A DNA stretch of 28,927 bases from a virus. Under the pieces are notes generated by a model. It had not been told where the DNA came from, did no database searches, and was given only the letters and a program-made list of their open reading frames with translations. The position numbers were made by a program, and so were the translations under genes. This document shows, piece after piece, positions 1 to 8,689 of this stretch; positions within the stretch are counted from its first letter, which is position 1; every line of letters starts with the position of its first letter. The stretch covers positions 1 through 28,927 of the IMG/VR virus record IMGVR_UViG_3300028809_000055. The stretch is one strand, 5' to 3'.

Positions 1-681
1 ATTTAAAGCTAGTCTATATGCATCATTGGCATTTTGAAACGCCAAAAGGTAAGCAGCATTTAAGTCTGCAAGTTCTGCTTCCCATATTTCTTGATTAACG
101 ATTCCAAAGCCTGCCGCCAAGATAGCCGATGGTGGTTCGGTAAGATTTAGTAGTTTGATACCGGCGACACGTCCAAACACAATCGGCCATGCCTTACCAA
201 TAAGGCTAGCTGGAATATAAGGAAACTGCCCTTCCTCTGCTGAGAAGCCCATTTCCTTATCTTCGAGCTTTGAAATCACATCAAACGTAAGAGTCCTAGC
301 ACCTTCGCTCCATACAATAGGTGAACTAATTTCACCTTCAAAAATAGCGAAGGCTTCATTCAAAGGTAGTGTTGCAAACCATTGAAGAACTTGGACTCTT
401 AACTTATGAATGTCTTGTCGGTTATATATCCTTTTAATTTGACCGTCTGCATCGTCTAATGTAACCGTGAGTGAAACTGAAGTAGCAGCAGCATTAATAT
501 CAATGACATCTTCGATGCCACTGATACTTAGTAGCTTTCCTACCAAACCTTCAGTTTCAAACTGGCGATCACAGTACCGTGTCGCGGTACTTCCTCCCCA
601 CCACACCCTTACAATAATGGCTGGTTGTACACCAGTTTCTTGTTGTAAAGCTGCGAGGGAAGCCGCAGAGATTGACCTCAC
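1..681 (-). CDS. Tail hub / baseplate-like protein, C-terminus cut by window edge
   Basis: I translated this frame by hand: it is open for 227 codons from a GTG at 681 to the left edge, with no stop, so the gene is partial (its 3' end lies outside). The GTG overlaps the TGA of the preceding gene (678-1037), implying translational coupling. Visible stretches include RYCDRQFE near the N-terminus, then FEGEISSPIVWSEGAR followed by LTFDVISKLEDKEMGF and WPIVFGRVAG. The pattern of a small N-terminal beta domain followed by a segment reporting an 'F.G.I..P' loop resembles siphovirus tail-tip hub proteins that sit below the distal tail protein. Position at the end of the tail module supports this. 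The family assignment is inference from pattern and gene order; the exact family is not recognised with certainty. Confidence 0.6.
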   Translation of the reverse strand, partial: MRSISAASLAALQQETGVQPAIIVRVWWGGSTATRYCDRQFETEGLVGKLLSISGIEDVIDINAAATSVSLTVTLDDADGQIKRIYNRQDIHKLRVQVLQWFATLPLNEAFAIFEGEISSPIVWSEGARTLTFDVISKLEDKEMGFSAEEGQFPYIPASLIGKAWPIVFGRVAGIKLLNLTEPPSAILAAGFGIVNQEIWEAELADLNAAYLLAFQNANDAYRLALN

Positions 682-1037
682 ACTAAGTCTCCCTCGAATA
701 GAATATTAATAGTCCAGATGGAGCGATTAGTCTGAACAAGCTCTGTGGCGGGATTCTGAATGATACCTTCCCATGTACGATTTTCATGGTCAGTATACTG
801 CATTAGCTGACCAATAGAATTACGTACAAGCTGTAACATCCTTTGAGCATCAGCTTCTTTTGGAAACGTAAAAGTTAAGTTTTGAACTTCTGTTTTAGGC
901 CAATCTGAATCACGATAAATAATCAAATCGCCACCGCGAGTCCGTCGATTAATTCGCTGAAACGAAAGCTCATCAATGTTCCCCAATGATGGGTTTCTAA
1001 ATTGATGACTAACACCATTGAGAACAAAAGTAACCAT
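678..1037 (-). CDS. Small tail-tip protein, distal-tail-like beta domain
   Basis: Predicted 119 residues, starting with ATG at 1037 inside the stop of the previous gene and ending in a 4-base overlap with the hub-like gene. The sequence is a run of alternating beta-prone segments: MVTFVLNGVSHQFRNPSLGN, then RTRGGDLIIYRDSDWPKTEV, and a C-terminal WEGIIQNPATE plus WTINILFEG. The same layout (an N-terminal 'F..P' loop, then a strand repeat, a 'W.G.I..P' turn and a terminal 'LEFEG' strand) is seen in the last ~110 residues of the 468-residue fibre-like protein at 11391-12797. Its location between the tape measure and the hub-like gene is where a distal tail or tail-tip adaptor is expected. Function is inferred from position and fold pattern only. 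Confidence 0.6.
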   Translation of the reverse strand: MVTFVLNGVSHQFRNPSLGNIDELSFQRINRRTRGGDLIIYRDSDWPKTEVQNLTFTFPKEADAQRMLQLVRNSIGQLMQYTDHENRTWEGIIQNPATELVQTNRSIWTINILFEGDLV

Positions 1038-1549
1038 TATGGCTCCACTACGTTAATGTCATATGCATTCCAACAATATCTAGGAATATAAGTATTCGCA
1101 CCTTGATTCAAAGTTAAAGTATCAGTAACTTGTAAATTCAAGGATTTAGTGACTGTAACCTCTTGCTCTAAAGCAATCACACTAGCAGCAGCTTTACTAT
1201 CTATGACAGTAACAGATTGAGCCAAGTTAATCGAGTGAATAACTATCGGCCATTGAGTATGATTGATAGCCTCACCCCACATGAACAAGAAGTTGCCAGC
1301 TTCAAGATTCGATGATCTAGGGTGAGTACCTTCGACAAACTCAATAGTATGGGTGATATTAAAGTTCAGAATTTTCTGAACATTAACACCTTGTGTTAAA
1401 TATAAAGCAGAAGAAGCCTGCTGCGGTAACAGATTTGTTCCCACAGCATCGCTGATACTAACAAGATGCTCTACCGCGAGAATCTTGATGTTAGTATCAA
1501 CTTCTTGCGTTAGAAACAAAACATTTACCGCAGAGGCTTCGATAATCAT
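1037..1549 (-). CDS. Tail protein with ~20-residue 'LxQxV' beta repeats
   Basis: Predicted 170 residues, coupled to its neighbours by 1-base TAATG-type overlaps at both ends. The protein contains several copies of a short repeat of the form 'S.I.L.Q.V.V', for example VNVLFLTQEVDTN, SALYLTQGVNVQK, SINLAQSVTVIDS, SVIALEQEVTVTK and DTLTLNQGANTY. The period is about 20 residues, two short strands per unit, as in fibrous beta-rich phage tail proteins. The same repeat recurs many times in the 468-residue protein (11391-12797) and once at the N-terminus of the head-completion protein (10870-11391). It has no signal peptide or membrane segment. A structural role at the tail tip or in a fibre is inferred; no named family is recognised. 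Confidence 0.6.
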   Translation of the reverse strand: MIIEASAVNVLFLTQEVDTNIKILAVEHLVSISDAVGTNLLPQQASSALYLTQGVNVQKILNFNITHTIEFVEGTHPRSSNLEAGNFLFMWGEAINHTQWPIVIHSINLAQSVTVIDSKAAASVIALEQEVTVTKSLNLQVTDTLTLNQGANTYIPRYCWNAYDINVVEP

Positions 1550-2109
1550 TAGCAGCTCACAGTATAGGTGACTCGGAGTTCGTCACCATTGGTGACTGCA
1601 ACGTCCGCAGAGAACAGAGCAGTCGCCCACAGAGTACCAGTCGTACCACCCTTCGTATTCTGAGTGGTAATAAAGACACCCTTGACAGTACCACTAGCAT
1701 TGATGCTAAAGGTAGCTGCTGAGGCATTCGTGGTGCTTTGAGTCGTAGCAGTGCCAGAACCCCACGCAACACGGTTAGCCTCAGAGTAACCAGTGAACTC
1801 TGTCCAGCCCGCGTGCGAAGACATCGTGTCCGCGGCAGCCAGTGCAGAGTAACCAGAGTTACTAATAAGACCAATGAACCAAGAGTTATTGGCAACCTGA
1901 GTACCATCGTTGAACATAACGTTCAACAGCAGGTTCTTACCAACGTTGACAATATCATTAAGAGCATCGTACTTGCCCTTAAGATTACCGTCCTTATCAT
2001 AGTGTTCAACTACGATAGGGTCAGTGAATTTAAGCCACTGTTCGACAAGCCGCTTACGAGCCATAGTAACGCTAGCGGCTTGCTTGAAATCCAAAGCGTC
2101 GTTGAACAT
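1549..2109 (-). CDS. Tail tip / fibre-associated phage protein
   Basis: Predicted 186 residues. The ATG at 2109 is preceded by AGAAGG at a good distance, inside the last bases of the tape measure gap, so this start is favoured over the internal MARKRL. The body has the layout of a widespread phage family: an N-terminal helix (RKRLVEQWLKFTDPIVV), a 'D....N.VNVGKNLLLNVMF' segment, a 'SWFIGLIS' strand, then DTMSSHAGWTEFTGYSEANR followed by a glycine/threonine/alanine-rich beta domain ending in ELRVTYTVSC. Proteins of this pattern are found next to tail fibre genes in many siphoviruses, usually unannotated. The gene sits directly downstream of the tape measure. Role in the tail tip is inferred from position. 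Confidence 0.65.
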   Translation of the reverse strand: MFNDALDFKQAASVTMARKRLVEQWLKFTDPIVVEHYDKDGNLKGKYDALNDIVNVGKNLLLNVMFNDGTQVANNSWFIGLISNSGYSALAAADTMSSHAGWTEFTGYSEANRVAWGSGTATTQSTTNASAATFSINASGTVKGVFITTQNTKGGTTGTLWATALFSADVAVTNGDELRVTYTVSC

Positions 2110-2111
2110 AT

Positions 2112-5100
2112 TTACCTTCTGTTAAGATTAATAGTACGCCTGCGTAATTCGCGTTCCAGCGTGCTAGCAATAGTACGGCCGGTGGCAATACCATTGTTCC
2201 CGCCGCTAACATTAACATTGATATCGCCAATATTAGTATCGCCTCCAACGATACCGCCATTAGCCATATAGCGTGGTGTCCTACGATAATTAATGGAATC
2301 TAGCATCGGCTTGAACATTGCCGCGCTTTGTGCATTAACTACATATTCACCGCGTGCAGCCCAAATTGGATAACGGTCCTGACCGCGTGGCTTACCTGGG
2401 AAAGCTCCCACTACACCACCAGTTGCCATGTAACTTGCAGTCTCAGCGTTAATCCCAACCCCACCCATCTGAAGTAATCGGTTGATTTCTTCAAGTTGTT
2501 TCCGCATATCTTCCAGACCGCCAGCAGCTAAGTCCTTGAAGCTTTGACCCATTGCTTCTGTTGTAGACTTAGTTACATTAGCTAATTCTGGAACAGAAGC
2601 TTTAAGTTGCTCGAAAGGCTGACGAATAGTCTGGTCAAAGATCGTAGCCCCTGTCTTTTCTTGAGTGATGCCTTCCATCACCTTAATCCAACTCGAAGTT
2701 ATCTCTTGTACTTGAAGATCAAAAGCTGCTTTCCCACCACCAGGTGTAATTGCACGACCACTAGCATCTTGCAACGTAAGGTCAGCTTGTCTACCAGCGT
2801 TATCGCGAGCTTTTATGATTGTATCTACAGCTGTAGTATAGGCTTGGCGTGCAGCTTCAAGATTTTCAGGCTTAAAGATGGCTACGCCATCCTTAACAGC
2901 CTTATCATTAAAGAGTGTCTTTAATGACTCTTGAAAGGCACCCATCTTATTATAAATTGCAAGCTGATCTTCATTAGAAACACCACCAACTCGTATAGCT
3001 TTATCTGCAAAACCAGCAAGCTCTTGTGGTTTGTTGCCTAAAGCTTCAAAAGCTGTCTTTTGGAAGGCAAGCTGTTCTTGACGAACTCGCTTGATATCTT
3101 CAATACGTTTCTTATAGACTTCCTCTTCACCAAGTAAGCGTTGCTCAGTAGTCTTGAGATAATCTGCACGCTCTTGAGCTTGAGCTTCTTTGAACAAAGA
3201 TTGACGCTTAGACCAAAGCAAAGTCTCAATAGCGATACGTTCTTCGGGAGTTCCCGCACTTTCCCGAATATCTTTCTCTAAGCGACCAAGTTCGCTTTGT
3301 AACTTGTCAGGTGCAAACTTACCACCTTGACCTCGGAATTCAGACTTAATAGAACCTGCTTTATCAAAGATATCAAGTTTCTCGTAACTCTGAAGAGCTT
3401 GCTCAAGTTTCCTAAGCCGCTCAGTTTCAGACTTATCAAGAGCTTGATTCTCTACAATCTGGGCTTTCTTAGTATTGGTGTACTTCTCTTCAAGAGCAGT
3501 CCGTTCAGCTAAAAGCTTATTAAGTTTCTGCTCCAAAGGTAAAGTATCAACCAAGAATAGACCAGTAGCACCAGCAGCTTCTGCTTGTTTCTTCTGAAGA
3601 TCGGTTTGTAATTCAAAGCGATCCTTCTCAATCTTAGCAATTTCATCGAAGAGTTGGCGAGCTTCATCAACAGCTTCAGGAGTACCTACTCCAAAGAGTT
3701 GAGCCGCACGAGATTTTAAGTTCTCTGCTTGCTTCTTCAGCAGTAAGTCTTTCTGCCCACCAATACCACCAAACTCACCACCGAACTCTTCATTAGCATA
3801 CTTGAACTTAGTATCGAATAATAGCTTGTCTAAAGTCTCACGGAAACCAAGCATCTTCTTGGTTGACTTATCAATTTCCGTGTTAGCTTCAGTTACACCC
3901 TTTCGAATTTCCTTGATACCGTTCTTGATACCGTCAGAATAAGTTCCAAACCCAATCTTAATAGACTCATTGACGCGCTTTGCATTTTCCTTAGCTTCAT
4001 CGAGGAACTTCTTGTTGGCAATCGTAGCCTTAGCGATAGTTCCACTAATTTCACGAAAAGTCTTGCTAAGATTCTCCGATTGAGTATTAAGACCAGCAAA
4101 GGTATCTTTCTTAGCTTCTTCATTAAAGCCCTGGAATTGTCGCTTCAGTCTTTCTAAAGCTTCTCCTGTGGCATCAAGCTTTGTAAGATCAACTTTACCG
4201 AATGCGTCCTCTATACCTTTCAAGCCCCAAATTTCTTGCAATGAGTCGCCTAATGCTAAGCCACCAAATACACCGAGTGCAGGTGCTGCAAATAGTAAAG
4301 CTTTACCTAAGGTGTTAAGCGATCCTGCAAAACCGAATGTTGCAATCTTACCTGCAATAGCTGCTGCCGTATAAGCACCTAAGGCAATTGCAGCTGATTG
4401 TGCTACTGGAACAAGAACACTTAATCCATTTTCAATACCCTTAGTTCCGCCAACAAACTCAAACATATTAGCAGTAATTTCTAAAACACGTTGACCGAAT
4501 TCAACAGTAAAGATATTACTGACTTTATTAAATTCTTTAACTAATTTGTCTGCGGAGCTTTCACCACGGATTGCAACAGCGTCATTATAAGTTTTAATAA
4601 CACCAGTCGTATCACTCAGCTTACCTGCAAAACGTTCAATCTGGTCAATAGATTGCTCAAAGACACCAAACTGCTTACGACCACGAATTTCGTCGAAGAA
4701 CGCAGAAACATCAACTTGACCAGTCTTGACAGCCTCAACCATCTTACGCAGAACACCATTGAAGCCTAGCAATTTAATTGCAGCTTCGCCGGTATTAACA
4801 CCTAAGCTTTCAAAGAATGCTTGCGTTGCGTCAGTTGGCTTTTCTAACTTAATAAGTAAGTTAGTTAAAAGCGTTAAGGCATCAGCAGTCTTAAAACCTT
4901 TCTGCGTCGTGATAGCAATTACAGAGTTCAATTCCTCGATAGACACGCCGAGGTTAGAACCAAGAACTGCCACACGACCGAAGGTATTGGCAAGCTCACT
5001 AGAGACAACACGACCTTCATCAATAGTCTTGAAGAAGATTGCAGAAAGTCGCTCAGCATCGCTTACAGATAATCCATAGGCATTAATTGCAGATGAAAGC

Positions 5101-5750
5101 AAGTTAACAGAATCTGGTAACTCACTTCCAGTTACACGCGCTAGGTTAGCAGCTTGCTCAACAAACGGTGCTGTATCAGCACCGCGAGCAACTTGATTAC
5201 TAATAGTGTCATAGAAAGCCTTACCTACTTGATTAATGTCGATGCCTGAACGATCCGAGACACCCCGAACATCACTACCAAATTTAGAGAATGATTGTTG
5301 AGCGTCTTGCGAAATCGTTCGGATTAACGATAATTGAACCTGAAAATCTTTAGCAGATGCAATACCTTGTTCAATCTGATTCGAGATAAAGTTAAAAGCA
5401 CGATAAGTTACGAAGTATTGTAACCCACGGCTAATACGTCCTAAGACTTCCTCCCATTCAATACTTTTACTTACAACGTCTGTAAGCTGATCTTTGAATT
5501 TAATGTTTTTCAGAGCCGTAAAAAACTGACCGTTACTATCTACATATCGCTTAAAAGTAGCAGTAAATTCTTTGCCATCTTTAGTCATACCTTGAATCGT
5601 TGAGCTGATTTGGTTACCAGCGCGATTGAAAGTATTGACTGTACTTGTAACTTGCTCAATACGATCTTTAATTGCACCTAATTGAGCAGTCAAGCTATTC
5701 ATAGCAGATGCAGCTTGCTTTGTATCTGCTTGAATATCAATTGTAGGCAT
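2112..5750 (-). CDS. Tape measure protein
   Basis: At 1212 residues this is the longest gene of the window, placed after the tail tube and chaperone genes as tape measures always are. It sets tail length and is threaded through the tube. The N-terminal ~110 residues are helical (KQAASAMNSLTAQLGAIKDR), followed by a TP901-like tape measure core around residues 120-400 (GSELPDSVNLLSSAINAYGL, GVSIEELNSVIAITTQKG). Residues ~437-503 are hydrophobic (SAAIALGAYTAAAIAGKIAT and LLFAAPALGVFGGLALG), the usual membrane-interacting part. Long charged coiled-coil stretches fill residues ~530-1000, and the C-terminus returns to a MATGG-type glycine-rich motif repeated twice (SYMATGGVVGAFPGKPRGQD and RYMANGGIVGG), common in tape measure ends. 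By the usual 0.15 nm per residue the tail would be roughly 180 nm. Overlaps the upstream gene by one base. Confidence 0.93.
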   Translation of the reverse strand: MPTIDIQADTKQAASAMNSLTAQLGAIKDRIEQVTSTVNTFNRAGNQISSTIQGMTKDGKEFTATFKRYVDSNGQFFTALKNIKFKDQLTDVVSKSIEWEEVLGRISRGLQYFVTYRAFNFISNQIEQGIASAKDFQVQLSLIRTISQDAQQSFSKFGSDVRGVSDRSGIDINQVGKAFYDTISNQVARGADTAPFVEQAANLARVTGSELPDSVNLLSSAINAYGLSVSDAERLSAIFFKTIDEGRVVSSELANTFGRVAVLGSNLGVSIEELNSVIAITTQKGFKTADALTLLTNLLIKLEKPTDATQAFFESLGVNTGEAAIKLLGFNGVLRKMVEAVKTGQVDVSAFFDEIRGRKQFGVFEQSIDQIERFAGKLSDTTGVIKTYNDAVAIRGESSADKLVKEFNKVSNIFTVEFGQRVLEITANMFEFVGGTKGIENGLSVLVPVAQSAAIALGAYTAAAIAGKIATFGFAGSLNTLGKALLFAAPALGVFGGLALGDSLQEIWGLKGIEDAFGKVDLTKLDATGEALERLKRQFQGFNEEAKKDTFAGLNTQSENLSKTFREISGTIAKATIANKKFLDEAKENAKRVNESIKIGFGTYSDGIKNGIKEIRKGVTEANTEIDKSTKKMLGFRETLDKLLFDTKFKYANEEFGGEFGGIGGQKDLLLKKQAENLKSRAAQLFGVGTPEAVDEARQLFDEIAKIEKDRFELQTDLQKKQAEAAGATGLFLVDTLPLEQKLNKLLAERTALEEKYTNTKKAQIVENQALDKSETERLRKLEQALQSYEKLDIFDKAGSIKSEFRGQGGKFAPDKLQSELGRLEKDIRESAGTPEERIAIETLLWSKRQSLFKEAQAQERADYLKTTEQRLLGEEEVYKKRIEDIKRVRQEQLAFQKTAFEALGNKPQELAGFADKAIRVGGVSNEDQLAIYNKMGAFQESLKTLFNDKAVKDGVAIFKPENLEAARQAYTTAVDTIIKARDNAGRQADLTLQDASGRAITPGGGKAAFDLQVQEITSSWIKVMEGITQEKTGATIFDQTIRQPFEQLKASVPELANVTKSTTEAMGQSFKDLAAGGLEDMRKQLEEINRLLQMGGVGINAETASYMATGGVVGAFPGKPRGQDRYPIWAARGEYVVNAQSAAMFKPMLDSINYRRTPRYMANGGIVGGDTNIGDINVNVSGGNNGIATGRTIASTLERELRRRTINLNRR

Positions 5751-6334
5751 TATTTAACCTGCTTTCGCGTCATGAATTTCAGCGGGTCAGGAAGCTCTAA
5801 ATTTTTATTTACATATTCAACAAAGGCTTCACCACCCGCTTTGAACGCTCCCCATTTTTCTGTGTCAAATTTATCAAAGTAAGTAATGTCTACTTTAAAG
5901 CGAAAGTAGAATGTAGTCTTACCTGAAGCCAATGATCCACCAGTGATGTCTAAAATCTTATCGGTAGGCGTTGCAAACGGTCGCCCTGATTGTGGACTAC
6001 GCTCGATCTTTTGACCACCGGGAGGAGTATAGTACCAGCCACGACGATATTTGCTGGTAATTTTCTCACCACCACCGCGACCAGCTGTTCCTCGACCTTG
6101 CGTGGTACGAATTCGAACGCCTGATGTTTTATCGTTTGTAACTTTACCAAATAAGTCTTCTGCGTTTCTGAAAGCTCCTCTCGCCATTCCTGTCCAGATA
6201 GGAATGCGAGGGATGGCTGCGAGTAGAAACTTTTGACCCGCTTTCATAAAGACTTTACGGATTTCAGCCTTTACCGCAGCCATATACTGTTCTTTATCGA
6301 ACTTTTCAACAGTCGCTGATATGGTTAGAATCAT
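5750..6334 (-). CDS. HK97 gp10-like minor tail / tail completion protein
   Basis: Predicted 194 residues, ATG at 6334 overlapping the TGA of the chaperone extension (ATGA). The N-terminal half is a helix (AVKAEIRKVFMKAGQKFLL) followed by IPIWTGMARGAF, which resembles the 'P..TG.L..S' signature of HK97-gp10-like proteins. A basic, glycine-rich loop (RGTAGRGGGEKITSKYRRG) lies in the middle, and the C-terminal half carries FYFRFKVDITYFDKFDTEKW and a final helix. Genes of this type normally act at the head-tail interface; here it lies between the chaperones and the tape measure, a less common position. The assignment is by motif resemblance, so moderate. Confidence 0.6.
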   Translation of the reverse strand: MILTISATVEKFDKEQYMAAVKAEIRKVFMKAGQKFLLAAIPRIPIWTGMARGAFRNAEDLFGKVTNDKTSGVRIRTTQGRGTAGRGGGEKITSKYRRGWYYTPPGGQKIERSPQSGRPFATPTDKILDITGGSLASGKTTFYFRFKVDITYFDKFDTEKWGAFKAGGEAFVEYVNKNLELPDPLKFMTRKQVK

Positions 6335-6519
6335 AATAGTCCTCGACGAGATTTTTCCTTAGCTTCGTCGTGAGAACGAATTTGATCGTAACCTAACAAC
6401 GACGCTTGTTCCCAAGCATTCATATCATCCCACCTAGCTTTACAACCAGGCGGGATGATATGAAAACGTTCGCAAGCGTGCCATATCGCAAATTCGTGAG
6501 TTCGGTAATCCGAGATCAC
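6331..6519 (-). CDS. Tail assembly chaperone, downstream part (-1 frameshift extension)
   Basis: As a free-standing reading frame this would start at a GTG (6519) overlapping the stop of the upstream chaperone (GTGA) and give 62 residues (HEFAIWHACERFHIIPPGCK and DDMNAWEQASLLGYDQIRSH). However the frame is already open upstream to the slippery heptamer at 6552-6558, with no stop in between, so the more likely product is a fusion made by -1 slippage in the upstream gene. In lambda-type phages the equivalent pair is gpG and gpG-T: the short form coats the tape measure and the fused T part recruits tail tube subunits. The product here would add 73 residues after the slip. Cys and His residues (WHACERFHIIPPGC) might bind metal; this is not established. 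Confidence 0.7.
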   Translation of the reverse strand: MISDYRTHEFAIWHACERFHIIPPGCKARWDDMNAWEQASLLGYDQIRSHDEAKEKSRRGLL

Positions 6520-6998
6520 TGTTTTGTCGATAAGTCCGCTTGCTGAGATGCTAAAAAACGTTCTCGTGCCTGCCTTAGCATCTGCTCAGTAACCATGTTA
6601 GCTTCAAGAAACTTAGAATAGATAAGCTGGATTTCCATTACGGAGAATCCAGCTTCTTTAAGTTCTGTACGCCAATTGACCCAAGATTTGGGGTCATCCA
6701 TTCTAATGGTTAACCATTCAATCTTACTGGGTTCAAGAGACTTCAGAACATACCAAGATTCTCGTTGCTCTGCATATAAGCCAAGTGCCGCTTTGTAACC
6801 GGGATCATCATACTTCGCCACCTTACCCTCGCCTGGCTTAATGGCCATTGGAGGCGTAGGTTCGGGGCAAATCTTATGAAACTCCGAATCATCATTAACG
6901 GCAATGAACTTAAAGGGGATATCATGGTCGTCCCGAGGAATTACAATAAGAACTTCCTTCGGGCCTTTCATCTCAAGGCCACCAATCTTAAGCGGCAT
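6516..6998 (-). CDS. Tail assembly chaperone (gpG-like)
   Basis: Predicted 160 residues from ATG 6998, which has AGG six bases upstream; an in-frame ATG at 7010 overlapping the stop of the tail tube gene is the alternative start. The protein starts with MPLKIGGLEMKGPKEVLIVI, then a proline-rich segment (CPEPTPPMAIKPGEGKVAKY), and a helical C-terminal half (WVNWRTELKEAGFSVMEIQL, EQMLRQARERFLASQQ). This size, position between tail tube and tape measure, and above all an in-frame T TTT TTA heptamer near its 3' end identify it as the upstream member of a frameshifting tail-chaperone pair. It is expected to be cytoplasmic and absent from finished virions. Confidence 0.8.
   Translation of the reverse strand: MPLKIGGLEMKGPKEVLIVIPRDDHDIPFKFIAVNDDSEFHKICPEPTPPMAIKPGEGKVAKYDDPGYKAALGLYAEQRESWYVLKSLEPSKIEWLTIRMDDPKSWVNWRTELKEAGFSVMEIQLIYSKFLEANMVTEQMLRQARERFLASQQADLSTKQ
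6552..6558 (-). promoter_or_regulatory. -1 ribosomal frameshift slippery site (T TTT TTA)
   Basis: Read on the minus strand the codons are CGT TTT TTA: the heptamer T TTT TTA lies exactly in the X XXY YYZ phase of the upstream chaperone frame (first codon position at 6560; 7010-6560 is divisible by 3). After a -1 slip the new frame continues AGC ATC TCA GCA and so on without a stop through the GTG of the downstream frame to 6331. This is the classic arrangement of siphovirus tail-chaperone genes. Frequency of slippage cannot be judged from sequence. Confidence 0.8.
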
Positions 6999-7009
6999 AG
7001 CTAACCTCA

Positions 7010-7723
7010 TTATTGAGCAATACGGACAGCAACTGCATCAGTTGCAAGGCAACGACCAGTACACTGAATGGTACCAGCCTTAACGTCGTGAGCCAACTCT
7101 TCATAGTAAAAGCGCGGCAGCGTGACCTTCTCGATTTCTACAGCTTCGCAGTTCGGCGGAGTGTGGACAACCCAGATATCAACACAGTAAGGAGCGCAAG
7201 GGTCTTCCGTATTAGAAGTAACCCACGCCGCTGCCTCACCAACACGCTTTAAAACATCTTCAGGACTCGGCGGATCACCGGTAGATGCGGTAATTTCGTT
7301 GTACTGAAGACTGAAGTTAACATCCATCGGCTCTTCGTCAGCATTACGAACCGTGTCAATAGTGCCACGATCCATAATGAATTCGCGAGGCTTCTTCTCC
7401 GTCCAAGCGATGGTGCCATCACCAACCTTGATACGCAAGAATTGGCCATCGACGGTAACAACGTCATCATCAGCAACAGCACCCCTCAAGCCAGGTGTGA
7501 AGTTGATGGTAGTCGTGTTACCCATCGTTTCGACGGTCGAAGTTACTTCGTAAAGCGGCACGCCATCAATTGTGATGAACGAGCCTACGGGAATAATCCC
7601 AGTAATGCCGTTCACAACAATTGAAGTTGCACCTTCCATATAACCAGTCATGAAGTCGACGGCACCAGTCATAATATTGCCGTCAACGAAAAAGACCTCA
7701 GCATTCTTAAGGTCAATTACCAT
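7010..7723 (-). CDS. Major tail tube protein
   Basis: Predicted 237 residues, ATG at 7723 with AAGG a short distance upstream. It forms the hexameric rings of the non-contractile tail tube. The N-terminus (VFFVDGNIMTGAVDFMTGYM) leads into a beta domain at residues ~31-92 with IPVGSFITIDGVPLYEV and PGLRGAVADDDVVTV; this insert is clearly similar to two copies inside the coat protein. The tube domain follows: WTEKKPREFIMDRGTIDTVR, then EEPMDVNFSLQYNEITAS and a 'SPEDVLKR' helix, a pattern typical of phage tube proteins. Residues ~170-190 hold three cysteines (DPCAPYCVDIW and PPNCEAVE). High confidence from pattern, size and position between the connector genes and chaperones. Confidence 0.85.
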   Translation of the reverse strand: MVIDLKNAEVFFVDGNIMTGAVDFMTGYMEGATSIVVNGITGIIPVGSFITIDGVPLYEVTSTVETMGNTTTINFTPGLRGAVADDDVVTVDGQFLRIKVGDGTIAWTEKKPREFIMDRGTIDTVRNADEEPMDVNFSLQYNEITASTGDPPSPEDVLKRVGEAAAWVTSNTEDPCAPYCVDIWVVHTPPNCEAVEIEKVTLPRFYYEELAHDVKAGTIQCTGRCLATDAVAVRIAQ

Positions 7724-7726
7724 AGG

Positions 7727-8203
7727 TTACCTTAGGGAAAAGAACATTTCATAGTGAGCTTCAACAACGCTTTGATATACTTCAGTATTCGGATCAATCA
7801 TCCCAAACTCACTAGTTTTAATAGCTTCATGTGGGATGAGTTGCATAAGTCCAACTAGTGAACCGTCATCAGCTTCATTGCTTTCTTCATTACCTGTTTT
7901 ATAGATACAGAAGTCACGAGTTAAAGCTTCTGACGCAACACCTTGCAAGTTCTCTTTCTTGTATACATTGGCTTGATCTCTTGTACTATTACAAAGAATA
8001 TTCACTTCAATGTAAGCACAATATTCGCCCTTAGTACCATTAGGCTTAACGTAAGGGCCATCAATACGAAGTTCATAGTGGTCAGGTGTTAACGAAGTCT
8101 GGCGATCTTCACCTTCAACAAAAAGCGATGCACCGCTAAGTAGCTTGCGTAGCTGTTTGCGGTATGATGCACTAATCCACCGCTTTAAATTAGTTAAGCT
8201 CAT
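7727..8203 (-). CDS. Tail completion / tail terminator-like protein
   Basis: Predicted 158 residues starting at ATG 8203, which has a strong AAGGGAGAG upstream; a longer frame from 8284 would overlap the previous gene by 95 bases and is not preferred. The start lies inside the last codons of the connector gene. The sequence has an N-terminal helix (NLKRWISASYRKQLRKLL), a strand LTPDHYELRIDGPYVKPN, then CAYIEVNILCNST, resembling tail terminator proteins that cap the tube and join it to the head. Position immediately before the tail tube gene fits. No diagnostic motif is present, so the call rests on order and size. Confidence 0.6.
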   Translation of the reverse strand: MSLTNLKRWISASYRKQLRKLLSGASLFVEGEDRQTSLTPDHYELRIDGPYVKPNGTKGEYCAYIEVNILCNSTRDQANVYKKENLQGVASEALTRDFCIYKTGNEESNEADDGSLVGLMQLIPHEAIKTSEFGMIDPNTEVYQSVVEAHYEMFFSLR

Positions 8204-8672
8204 AAGTGACTCTCCCTTGAATTTGAAGGGTATTGAAAGCCCGCTGCCGAACTTCGGCATAGGGATTCGCACCCTCAACTCCACGGACGGTCAACAAATA
8301 AGCCTGGTCATAGAAGCTGGTAATAGATACCCGCTCGTATCGTTTGTGCCCGTGTGTAATATACCCGTTAAGTTCAGGATTGAACTCAGGAGGCATATCG
8401 TGTATATCAAAAAGAATATTGAACGTATTAAAGTCGTTCAAAGCACCATAGGTGAAGTTCTTATTCGCGGCTAGGTAACCGATATCTTGAATGAACTTAC
8501 GAAGCTGATTCAAAGGCAGTAGTACGCCACGAAAGTGGAGTACATTGCGGTCAATTTGCCGCCTTCCAGTTCGATCATCAACTTCGCTTCGAATTATTTG
8601 AATATAATCGAACTCGGCTCCCCACTGTCTTTTGAAAGTGTAAAGCAGGCGGCGAAGCATCATCGTACTCAT
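8190..8672 (-). CDS. Head-tail connector / head closure-like protein
   Basis: Predicted 160 residues, ATG 8672 preceded by AGGGGCG. It is the first gene after the coat protein and its terminator. The protein has a basic N-terminus (MLRRLLYTFKRQWG), then alternating strands (DYIQIIRSEVDDRTGRRQID, VLHFRGVLLPL) and a C-terminal GHKRYERVSITSFYDQAYLL strand-rich segment. The 'gene after coat, before tail terminator' position and a length of ~110-160 residues are typical for stopper or head-closure proteins. No membrane segment or enzyme motif is seen. Assignment is by synteny. Confidence 0.55.
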   Translation of the reverse strand: MSTMMLRRLLYTFKRQWGAEFDYIQIIRSEVDDRTGRRQIDRNVLHFRGVLLPLNQLRKFIQDIGYLAANKNFTYGALNDFNTFNILFDIHDMPPEFNPELNGYITHGHKRYERVSITSFYDQAYLLTVRGVEGANPYAEVRQRAFNTLQIQGRVTYELN

Positions 8673-8689
8673 GTGTTCGCCCCTAAAAG

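Noticed and set aside
1738-2271. Plus-strand frame of 177 codons across the tape measure end
   Set aside because: Antisense to two well supported genes, no ribosome site and no family pattern.
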